From NCBI GenBank assembly GCA_934045905.1, contig OW203768.1:31773060-31837059 (forward strand): DNA of 64,000 nucleotides. Direction: 5' to 3'. Under the pieces are notes generated by a model. The model did no database searches. It had not been told where the DNA came from and saw only the letters and a program-made list of their open reading frames with translations. Shown here piece after piece: positions 38,238 to 49,100 of this stretch (the stretch's first letter is position 1; the number at the start of each line of letters is the position of its first letter). The position numbers and the translations under genes were made by a program. Origin of the DNA: Leuctra nigra. Lineage: Eukaryota; Arthropoda; Insecta; Plecoptera; Leuctridae.

Positions 38238-39363
38238 TCCCAGAAAAAACACTCCGTGTAAAAATACCAGCCAAGTCTTTTTAACTATAAAAAAAAATAG
38301 AAGAAATCTAAAAATTCAGCACTGAAAAGGAGTGATATCAAAAAAGGAGCCAAGTCAACGAATTTTCCAAATTTTAATCGTACCATTGAAATAAAAATAT
38401 CAACCCCCGAGAAATACTTAAAAAAGGACTTGGCGCATCGTTTTTTTAAAGACATTTTTCTATTCTTAAGCTTATGCCACTCACATACTACGTAGTTCAG
38501 AAATGCCTAGAAAAATTGGGACAAAACTTTCAAATTAAATATTGAACATTCTGTAAAATATTTTAAATTTAAATATAAGTACGCAAAGAAACATAGCATT
38601 GTCTTACAAGCAATAAATACAGAACAGTTGTGTTTGTGATTGGTAGGTACCTATAGTTTTGTGGGTACATCAACATACCTACTACAGCATTATACTTTGA
38701 ACCTTCTCGCCGTGTAATTAATTGCTATTAATTAACATTTTATACCAAAAAAATTCATAAATTACATAACGTATTACTTTAGATAAAAATCTAGTCAGTA
38801 ATTATTTGAGCAGCATGGCTCAGTGCACTAGTCACTTATACAAATCTCATTGACGGCCTTCTTGTAATGAGCGCTTTCGCTATTTCCCTCAGTCACGATA
38901 TTGAGAAGTATGATTGATTAATATGACCCTAGAAATAGTGGCAATAACGAATAGACTAGGCCGCTTCCGTTTATTCGTTATTCGTTTATCCGTTTATTTC
39001 CTCTGAATATTGACAAAATACCAAAACTGCCAGTAGGTAAGAGTACTAGTTATATTAAAACGTAGTATGATTCGTCGATAATGAATGTGATATACTCAGG
39101 AAAATATACTTGTAGAGTTCTTCCTATACTTTTAGGATAGAAAAGTGTCTTTAAAAAAACGATGCGCCAAGTCCTTTTTTTAAGTATTTCTCGGGGGTTG
39201 ATATTTTTATTTCAATGGTACGATTAAAATTTGGAAAATTCGTTGACTTGGCTCCTTTTTTGATATCACTCCTTTTCAGTGCTGAATTTTTAGATTTCTT
39301 CAATTTTTTTTTATAGTTAAAGAGACTTGGCTGGTATTTTTACACGGAGTGTTTTTTCTGGGA
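38238..39363. mobile_element. Foldback element, TCCCA family (copy 2)
   Basis: A 1126-bp element with inverted arms of about 230 bp (38238 to about 38467 and about 39133-39363) that differ at a few positions. TA dinucleotides flank it (38236-38237 and 39364-39365). The outer arm sequence matches copy 1 at 24957 (ACACTCCGTGTAAAAATACC, CAGCACTGAAAAG). The arms then carry an extra block (CAACCCCCGAGAAATACTT) absent from copy 1 before the shared CTTGGCGCATCGT. The 665-bp centre is AT-rich and has no recognisable transposase. Confidence 0.83.
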
Positions 39364-39365
39364 TA

Positions 39366-42300
39366 ATACCTACTGTTCCATATGAAGCTGAAACAACTGC
39401 AAGATGATTTTTTTTTGGTGTTACCATTGTAACACTTGGGGATGGTAGTTAATAGGACGAGCGGTCGATGGTTCCCATTGTTACAAATTGATTAGTTTAG
39501 ATAGAATACTACTTTATTAAGATTAACCACGTGCTACAAAATATGTTATAAAAACCTCCATGATGAAATGGAGTGTTACAATAGTAACATTCTGAAAAAT
39601 TACAATGGAAATGTTCACAACATTCACAACAGTTCATGTTGTGAATCACAACACAACATGTTCACAATAGTGGAAATGTGTGGAAATGTTCGGGGGCGCA
39701 GCCCCAGAGAAAATTTTAGTCAGGGTCATTTCATTTAGGTGCAGTTTTGAATCACAGATAGCTATTTTGAGGAATTATAAATTATAAAATATGCAAAAAG
39801 ATTTAAGAATAGGTAAATTTATTGAATTTGCTTGACATTTTTTGAATTTTAACTCAATTCTTACCATTTTGGAACGTTTTTGACATGGTCTGTCTATTTG
39901 TTCACAAATTATTTTAAATTTGCTTATTTTTTTTAGAGTAAATCCTGATTTCGGGAAGGGGAGCCACACAATTGATCTAATTGAGAATCTGGAATCTGTG
40001 GTTCCGCCACTGCTTTAGTGTTTTGTTTGATGACGTCATCATGGTCTGCACGCCACTGGTAGACAATGTTTCAACTTTTTATAATAGATTGTGTAAAAAC
40101 GAAAACTCAAGGGTTGAATGATAAAAATAAAAAGTTGTTATCATATTTCGCAGGAGAAAACGGATTTGAAGGTTTATATTTTAGAGTGATAAAAAAATTA
40201 ATTGATTTAAATAAAATCGGTAATTAATTTTTCATAGAATTAGGAATAGGATCCAAGACGGGCATAGTCTCAGATCTTCATAATATTTTGTGTACTTATT
40301 GATAATCATGCCATACACAATCCCTGAAAAAAATTATACACTTCTCGTGTCTAGTTTCTGAGATAATTTGAGTTTTCTCCCCCATGTTATCTTATGGCAG
40401 CCAAGTAAAATCGAGAAAATTAACATCGTTGCGTCTACCTCTACGCTAATGTTTTTGGCATACGCTAATCCGATAAAATATTACAAACGAAACTATTGAT
40501 CAATTATTGATATTAAACTACTTATCATCACTCAACATCACTGTTATGCAAATCTCTCATTCGAACTTTCCTATCAATTACCAAAGCACGACCTCAGTGC
40601 TCTATGTCCACTCTCTGTCCTTATCTAGCAGGCGTCAACTCGTTCACTATCCTCTTCTATCTCACTCGCTGTTCGTTAGCTCCAGCGGCGATGCAAGCTA
40701 ATGGAACAATGTTGCCAGATCTACTCTTTAGAAAAAGAACGCGGCCATGTTGCCGCTGCCACGATCAAGTGGGGAGGCGCTAATTAAAAATGAGAATTTC
40801 ACCTACTCTTTACGTTGCCAGAGATAATTGGGAAGCTATAGTTTAGTTTTACCGAGATAATTAGAGAGGCATTGAGCCCCGAGCTCCTAGTTCACCTTCA
40901 TCATGCTTTGAACAGGTTTTTAGCCAGACTAATTGAGCGAGCAGTCGTTACATGTTAATGAAGACCACTTTGTTTACTTTTGTACCCTTGGATGTCATTG
41001 GATGTTCTAAATGTTTTAAATGGTATAAGATTAACTAAAAATGTTCTCATTACTGTTAAATTGTATGCAATTCGTTTAAACGTTCTTCATGTACTTTAAT
41101 TTCTAGTTCTTCTCATTTGGAGGGTTTTCTTACATTTGTGAACTCATCACTGCATCTTTTTCTTTGTTTGCTCAGAGTTCATACCGTTCCTATGTGAAAT
41201 TAAAATGTACTAAACATTTTTAAACATAATTTCTTCGAGCATGTTTAATTTTGTAGAACAAACCTCTGATTGGTTGAAGAACAAAACACTATTCCATTTA
41301 CAGAGTATTTTCGTATGAAACTAAACCTAGTCTGACTTTTTTGTAATTTTTTTTAGTCATAAGGATCAAATTCAAGAGTCCATATCTAATGACAATTTTA
41401 AAGAAAAACTTCAAAGCCAGTGGGAATTCCTGGGCTTGAGCTCCGCTTAAGCCGGATATTTTTCTTTTCGTACATCTCTTCGTTTCAATCTTGGAGTAAT
41501 TTAATTTTTGATCTACAAAAAAATCAAATTATGTGAGTCTAAATACCTTTGGACTGTGTCAATATCTTTTATAATCAATGCAGAATATGATAGATGAAGA
41601 AAGTTCTCTAACTCTTTGACAGCTCATTCAATAAGCATTGGTAGGATAGGGAGTTCAGATCATTTACTTGTCGGTAACGTAGGTAACTGTTCTTTTGTTC
41701 GAAGAATCACATATAAAGTTACATTCACTTATCATCATTTTCACCAATATCTGTAACATTATATTCAGGAAAAGTCCACTGGAAAACTGAGTTTACTAAG
41801 TTCTCTTTTAGTTTCCCAACAAACTAACAAATTTCATGTCACCTTTTCACAACCAAATCCCTCATCTCCCATATTTCAAAATCAAAAAGTAACAACTTTG
41901 TTTATGAAACTATTTCTCACTTTATAATATCGGAAATAGAACAAAAACAGCTCCGAGTTCCTTGAAGTAACATAGATTTATGATGTGTAGTTTTTGTATT
42001 GGTTTCTACATAGATATAGAGTGTATATTTCTGTAGTGGTCACTCCCTTTACAAACCCTACATAAAAGACATGTGCTTTATCACTTTTGCTATACATCAT
42101 AAATTGAAAAGTGATAACTGTGTGAGGTACTTAGGTTCATATCTTGACCGGTCTTTTGAGTTTTGTGATGTGTCCGTTTATTTTCTGTTACAGACTTCTT
42201 CTATTCTGGAAAGTTGTGATGGTCAAGAGAGAGTGGGAGAAGGATTTCTATCTTGACCGAGGCTAAGCTTTAGAATTGCTGCATTTGATACGTACTTTGA

Positions 42301-44184
42301 GTATTTTATAACTTCAATGTGAGCTTTAGAGAAATGCATTGTGGTGGAAACGATTTTCTTCGATGTAAATGTACCGTTTCTTGTGTTTGTTTTGGTAGAT
42401 ATCCACAAAGCATTTAAAAAGTAAGTACAGAATCAATTATCAACATGTTTGAAGTGTAGCTAACGAGCAGGGTGTATAGGGTTAGTAGACGGACATTTAA
42501 AATTTAATGAAACACACTTAATTATAATCTGTTAGAGAGACAGATTTTTTAATATATTGCGTGACCATACAAGTACGAACGAACTGGTATTTATTATTTT
42601 ATTTTATAGGAACAAAATAATTCCAGCGGTATTGATTTGCTTTTTCGAGTGTTGAAATGTCAACTTGATTTTAATTAGATCAACTTTGTTACTTTTTCTC
42701 GAAAAAATTCTGATCTTTGTGACGTTTTCATCATATCATTCTATTTATTAATTCGTAACCTGGGAATTAATTATTGGTTTGAGAAAATCTTCTAGAAGTT
42801 ACCGTTTACCACACGTTCACTCTTAAATTATAGGTAAATAATTGAACCTGAGTGCAAATCTTAAAATGTAGTCCATATTATATCTCTATACATACTGTAA
42901 TATTATAAGAAGATACAAATCAATTATGTAGTTTCATACGCTTAGTAAAGTTCTATAGCACTGAGTCACCTTAAACAAACCGTAGAATCTGGTGTCAAAG
43001 TTCTATTGAACACTGCATAGAAAATCACTTAAGTTACATCTCGCTCGGGTTTACTTCCAGCACTCGTCACTGAAATCTTCTTTCAAAAGCCGACTTGAAG
43101 GACGCAGAGTTGTCGGAGTTTCAACTTGTTGACTTATTATTGCCCCAGTTTCCCCGCACAAGTTTCCCCCACCTCCAACCATCAGTTCATATTTTCCGAC
43201 TGCCGGGGAAAACTCAATGGTTTGATCGGACTCGTGGAAATCAAGCGTGAACTTTATGGCTTTTCCAACAGCAAACTCACAGGTGGCGGGATTTTTACAG
43301 AGAAAATACAAAATAATATATATCCTGAAAAGTTCAGGATGTAATTGTCTCCGACGAAATTTATTGTCATAGTTCCAGAGACATATAAATCCTGGAATTA
43401 CTATTCTATAAATTATTACTTTTGAGAATGCAATTTATTGTCGACCAAATGACCCGGTTTGTACCAAAATGTGCTACTCCATTCAACAAAGCGCACGAGA
43501 AGTTCAATGAACAACAAAGATCAATTTGAAATGATAAATCATGGAGATTATCATTTGATGGAAAGTTTATTTTATCTGCCAAAAGCGATAACTCTGTAAT
43601 GACAAACTCAAGCTTATCAATATAAATGTGTCTGTTTTCAGACAGAGAGATTGTCACATTTGCCACAAACTCTAATTCAATTATTTCTTTAATACTACTA
43701 AATACTAGTAAATACTGCATTAACAACTGGTAAAACATGATAACTATAAAAAAAATCTATTTTTCTTCGAGATCTTTAAATAATTGCTTTAATATTTATA
43801 CCTAATTAATATTTTTATTAATATTTTTGGCCCATCGTATTATAGTAAAAAGTGTTCGTGGGTTGTATTAAATCGTATTAATAAATTGATTAGGTAGGAG
43901 CCATTAAAAATAAGACACTCCAATTTTAGATCTGTTCAATCCTGTGAAAAATGTTTTTTAAATAGTAAGAAAGTACAGGTAGCGTATTTTTAATACAAAA
44001 TGTGCCCAAAACATATTTTTACATATACATTTTTTTTTTTGTATTTTAACATATTTTTTAGTTTTTTATAGTTTTGAAGAAAATCTTCTGATTGGTTGAA
44101 AACTTTAACCGAATTGTCTGACCAAGTTTAGATTGTACGTGATCATCACCATGATCATCATCGCTCAACTTCTTTTGATTAGTA
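39366..44184. other. Non-coding interval
   Basis: No gene recognised. Near 39690 a GGGGGCGCAGCCCC hairpin and at about 40050 a CACGCCACTG end suggest a decayed hAT-like element whose other end I could not find. TGACGTCA at 40031-40038. At about 40770-40960 there are several TAATTA/TAATTG sites, possibly regulatory. The rest is AT-rich. Confidence 0.45.
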
Positions 44185-44192
44185 GTCAAAAT

Positions 44193-45235
44193 CAGGCGCG
44201 TAGGAAGGGGGGGGGGGGGGGAGTGGGGGTCAATGACCCCCCCACTTTTCATCCTGACACCCCCAGATATACAAAAATGTTGATAAAGAGATTTAAAAAT
44301 GCACAGATTTGCTCCATTATGAGGTTGAATTCTCAAAATTTTCCCAAGTTTGACAACTAATTAAACTGATGTATTCCAATGAGACAATGACTCATTTGTC
44401 CAACTTGATCATCCTCATGAGTCATGAATAAAGTTTAATATTACTTATAAGTTATACTAGGATACCAAAACAAATACAGCCCCACATATGACCTGTTATC
44501 TTATTGCTTATTGTTTTTTTTGTTGCCACCTTTTTCAGAGGAATTTCAAAATCGATTCATAATCGATTCTCCTTTACTAGAAATTCAAAAATTTCCCTGC
44601 GGGGCCAATCGGGATGTTATCAAATAATAAAATTTACAGATTATAACGCATTTTATCTAAAGTTTCCCTAAGAATATTGCATATCACACATTTTAATTTT
44701 CGTTGAAAAGGATGCCAAAACAGCTTCAAATTCGATTTTGTTATTGAAAAATTCAAAAAATGCCCTGCGGGGCCATTGAGGATTTCATCAAATAACGATT
44801 TTATAGATTTTTATGCATTTTGTCTCATGTTTCCCGAAGAATACCCGAAGAATGTGTGATCACACATTTTAAATTTCTTTGAAATGGATGCCAAAATAGC
44901 TTCAAATACGATAATTTTGTATTAAAAACTCAAAACATTCCCTGCGGGGCCAATGGGGATTCCATAAAAACAAATAGTTACAGATTATGTTACATTTGTA
45001 TAAAGTTTCCACAGAAAATGGCATATCACACATTGTACATTTCTTTGAAAAGAATGCCAAAATAGCTTCAAATTCGATTATTTTGTATCAAAACTTCAAA
45101 AAAGGCCCTGCGGGGCAAACTGGGTGGTGAGCCCCCCAGACCCCTTGAAACGGTGTACCACCTTTTCCTCACATTCATCGATCCCCGATAATTTTGACCC
45201 CCCCCCCCACTCAAAATGAAGTTCCTACGCGCCTG
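44193..45235. mobile_element. hAT-type MITE, CAGGCGCGTAGGAA family (copy 2)
   Basis: A 1043-bp element with termini CAGGCGCGTAGGAA and TTCCTACGCGCCTG and an exact 8-bp target-site duplication GTCAAAAT (44185-44192 and 45236-45243). G and C homopolymers lie just inside both ends. The right half is a tandem array of four units of 168-177 bp (about 44550-45130), each with a CCTGCGGGGC core and an AAAATAGCTTCAAAT(T/A)CGAT block. The same core appears in the shorter copy at 14959-15394. There is no transposase. Confidence 0.87.
44550..45130. repeat. Internal tandem array (about 170-177-bp units) of the hAT MITE
   Basis: CCTGCGGGGC occurs at 44596, 44764, 44941 and 45117, giving a period of 168, 177 and 176 bp. 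Units share CACACATT and a GATGCCAAAA(C/T)AGCTTCAAAT block. They have diverged noticeably from one another. Confidence 0.75.
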
Positions 45236-45862
45236 GTCAAAATTGATCTATGGGAAATGAATATGCATTGTAAATCGTTAAACTTTACTTTGACCGCTGT
45301 TTCTAAGTTCGATACATTAGCAAACATAACATATTAATTTGCATGCACTGTTATTACAAGCGTTTTCCTAGAATTAACCGCTTGCTGAACGTCTAACCAT
45401 AACTTTCCCGCTATAGATACGAATAGCAGTATATATGTGGATGATAGAGAATGGTTGGAACTTTCTATGCAGCTAGGTAAATTCAGTCTTAGTGTGATAT
45501 GATTAGTAACTATCCCAGAATAAGTCATCTTAACCAAGTGTTTGGGACTTTGCAACGGTCCCACTATGTAAAATATTAAAGCCTACTTTCTGGACTTAGC
45601 GCCAGCATAACGCCAGTTCTCTTCGCAAATTTGATAATTACCGTCATTATTAATTCCCTCCCACGTTTAATCTTCCACCTTAGCTGCAGAATCCCACGAA
45701 ACTTTCCTCCATGGCTCCACCGCTTACTCTGAAATATGTCCGACATTCTTTACATTTCCCGCGCAATCCGAGGCCCGCTTATTATAATACCTCGCACGAA
45801 GTTGTGCAAGTTCCAGCGCATTGTCCCGCTGGAGTTCCAGGAGACAAAGCAGTTGACTGGAT

Positions 45863-45955
45863 GCAAGTGCGCGGTGCAGCTACAAGTGCGCGGTGCAGCT
45901 GCAAGTGCGCGGTGCAGCTGCAAGTGCGCGGTGCAACTGCAAGTGCGCGGTGCAA
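45863..45955. repeat. 18-bp GC-rich minisatellite, five copies
   Basis: About five tandem copies of AAGTGCGCGGTGCAGCTG with one or two substitutions each. Because the unit is a multiple of three, several frames stay open through it. That explains the 80-109-codon open frames here better than a gene does. Confidence 0.85.
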
Positions 45956-47217
45956 CGGAGTTGAACAGAAGGCGTATAATCAGCGAGTGTGTAAGTTTCA
46001 TTACGGGTTTGGAAGTTATCTCACGTTGAGACGACTGTGATCGAATTAATTAGCGGTTTTGGTCGCGAGTGGAATAAATACTGTTTTGTGTGTCAGTTTC
46101 AGAACTGTAGATGATGAAGAAAATGCCCAAACGTGTTGAAATTTAAAGAAGTATTTATATTTTGCTGCACATTTTTCAAATCCCCGATAATTCAATAGGT
46201 ATCTATTACAATTCCTGATGGATTATTTTAAAAATTGAAAACTGAGATTTTCCACATGGTCCACACTCCACATTAAGTTAGTCTAACATTTCAAAATTTC
46301 ATCTTGATTTGATAAGGGAGGGATTTGACTGTTTTCTATTTCTATAAATACGTAGAAATTTGTAACAAAAATATTCATTTTGAATCTGGAATGGTTGTTT
46401 ATGGTTTCGGTAGCCTATGTTTAAAATTGATAAAGTGCAAATCTGTTTATTAAAAAAAACTTTTGAAATTTACCGCCAAGGCACCAAAACATTGTATTGT
46501 TACGGATTTAAACACCATATATGTTTATTTCACTAAACCCTCAAATACATTTTGTGCATTCAGAGTTGATCTGCATTTACGAAACACTAGATTTAAAACA
46601 AATGAACATGAATCCGCCAATAAATTCGTATCCCTGATTAATCCCTTGAAACAAGGCCCGTTTTTAACACTGGACTTTATATTAATGGTCAGATTTCCAC
46701 TCCATAAACACGATGCTACAATCAATGACCACGACTCTTCAAAACGATATAAACTCCAAACGTGAAAAAAAAACATTCCATGTGACATTTTTATTGCACA
46801 TTCGTCTTCTAGGAACTGTCAACCATTCATTTTAATTCACGCTCTTGTATTATTTTTTTGTTTCAATCTGGCCTGTTTGCCCCTTGCATGTCGTGTGTTC
46901 TTGCCCCCCCCCCCCTGATACAGGAACAATGGACCGCTCTTGAAACAATGATCGTCCACAGTTGTCTAATTAATCATCAGAAACGCTCTCCGAGGTTCGA
47001 GAATCCGCCGCATGAGGGTACTTTTCACTGATTTATAGCACCGGTTTTTAAATATACATTTGCGGTTTAAATTTGCGGTGGATGTTTTATGTGGACATGT
47101 ATACTTATCGGCCTGTGTGATTATTGCGGAATATCTCTTTAATATGTTTAACTCTTGAATAACAAATGTAATGTTTCGATCAAGACATGCATCCTGCAGA
47201 GGCCACCCAGGGGCCAT

Positions 47218-47260
47218 ATTCTATAGCCTAAACGAAATCATTTCGTTTAGGCTATAGAAT
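47218..47260. repeat. Near-perfect 43-bp palindrome
   Basis: Two 21-base arms (ATTCTATAGCCTAAACGAAAT and its exact reverse complement) separated by a single base. It may be a minimal foldback element or a paired-terminus relic. Confidence 0.85.
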
Positions 47261-48695
47261 AGGGGAAAAGTAGAAAGAAATTCAAACATTGTACATAAGT
47301 TGAACATTATCAGTTAATCATTTTGATTTTATCGTGTACAGCTTGAATTACACCGATCAAATATTTAAATAAAGACTCCAGGTAAAATCTTGAGTCAATA
47401 CCTGAAATTCTCATTGTAAAGTTTAATCACTTCATATTCCTCAATATTTCAATTGCGGTTCTGTTTTCAATTACCCAGTTGTCCTGAGTTTTCATTTGAT
47501 CAATTACATCTTTAATTTGAGGTTCAGCTTTTAAAATTTTATGTAAAATTTTAAGAACTCACTTCTCGACGTATGACGTATGAAAAGTGGGTACACTCGA
47601 GAAAACAAAAATTATCGCGTAATTAATCTGATTGACTGAAAATGTTAGCACTATCGGAAGTCAATCTATGTATAGTCGTCTTACTCGGGTGTGGTGGATG
47701 AGCTGATATTTCATTGATTATAACAAGATTTACAAAGCCAACAGTCATTTAAATCTGTTGATCGGTCATGTTTCATTTTGTTTCATTTCCAAGTGTACAT
47801 AAGTAAGAAGTTTTTTTATCTGACACTATCACGTGATATTTCCTACAGAAGAACTCATGGTGTTGAAAATTGTTTTAATTTTTTTTTACGACATTTGTTT
47901 TATGGCAAAATATTACTAAACACTTTTAAATCAAAGAAATTATCCACCAGTACAGCACTTACATTATTTCAATTTCGCCACAATTTTAATAAACAAAAAC
48001 ATCCATGATGCACTAAATCAAACTAACTTTGTGGCTCAAACTTTTCACCAAAAATAAGAACACTTGAAAATGTTCATATTCGCGTGCATTTCCCTGAAAC
48101 TGCTGGAAAAGCAATCAAAACAGCGCTATTTTTCCTGACTCGACTCATTCAGTTCACTTTTCAGCGAGTAAAACACAAAATTCAGTTCACTTGGACTAGT
48201 TTGAAAGTTCAGCTGAAACTTTAGCTACAGTAAATCTCGAGCTTTGTATTCCGACTTAAAAGCTCTTGAAGTACGAACTTCGGAGTCACGCTTGAGATTA
48301 TTACGCTTGAATATGAGTTGATTTACATGATTCACAGTTGTGTTCACATCGGTGAGTTCCAAGATGTATATCACTCAATATGCACATCATTGAGACTCAA
48401 GTCAACTGTTAATAACGAGTCATTCCAACACGTGACTTAGCCGAGTTTTACGTAACTTTTTACCTATTTTTAATTCATTCATCCTCCACATTGTTATTCA
48501 TACAAACTCAGGAATGTTACCGTATTACACAACTCCTACTTTAGTTTACAAATATTTTACATTTAAAATAATGGGGTATATTTAATCCTAATTTAAAATT
48601 TAGATTTTATAGAATCTATTTCAATTGTTTTAATGTTAAATATTTTACCAAAAAAATTAACTTAAAAAACCAATCTTAAATATAACTGTAACAAT

Positions 48696-49100
48696 ATAAT
48701 ATTATTATTATTATTTATTGTAGTTAACCTGCAAGCAGGAGGCCAGTGTAGGGCGCAACAAGAGCGTCCTCTTTAGCCTATGAGTCACAACATACATAAG
48801 TTACAACAGTACAGATCAAAGTATGTAGACAATATGCAGAAACATAAAGTTAGGCACAGGTGGTATGAACGGTAGGTACATATTAAACAGTGAAGAACTC
48901 AGAGGCAGTCGAGTGCCAAACACAAAATATAACTTAAGATAAGAATATAACTAAACTTACTCTAACCCTCAGAATAACCGAGTGTTAAATTTAAAATATC
49001 CAAAGTTTCTCAGGGAAATAGTATTAATATAGTAAAACATTTATTCAATTGTTTCATATTGATTAGGATTTCATCCAAGTGGCTGTCGACAATTTCAATA
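48696..49100 (-). mobile_element. 3' fragment of a non-LTR retrotransposon with (TAA)n tail
   Basis: Read on the minus strand, the segment ends in GCAGGTTAACTACAATAAAT followed by (TAA)n (about 48700-48716 on the plus strand), preceded by a GC-richer 3' UTR with GCGCCCTACACTGGCCTCC. A (TAA)n or AATAAA-containing tail with a 5'-truncated body is typical of LINE insertions. The reverse-transcriptase core is absent. Confidence 0.5.

Larger units (their letters stand above)
45244..48695. other. Non-coding interval
   Basis: No gene recognised. Contains the 18-bp minisatellite at 45863-45955, a C tract at about 46904-46914, and a 43-bp palindrome at 47218-47260. Otherwise AT-rich. Confidence 0.5.

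Noticed and set aside
39600..40060. Possible hAT-like element with a GGGGGCGCAGCCCC hairpin and a CACGCCACTG right end.
   Set aside because: I could not find the matching left terminus or a target-site duplication, so it is only noted in the interval description.
43051..43311. 86-codon minus-strand open frame with balanced codon use (from MYFLCKNPATCEF to DECWK).
   Set aside because: It looks gene-like by composition, but I recognise no domain, see no clear splice sites or upstream exon, and the local GC content makes an open frame of this length plausible by chance. A protein search would decide.
45711..46040. Open frames of 83-109 codons on both strands around 45.8 kb.
   Set aside because: All run through the 18-bp minisatellite, whose unit length is a multiple of three and so keeps several frames open.
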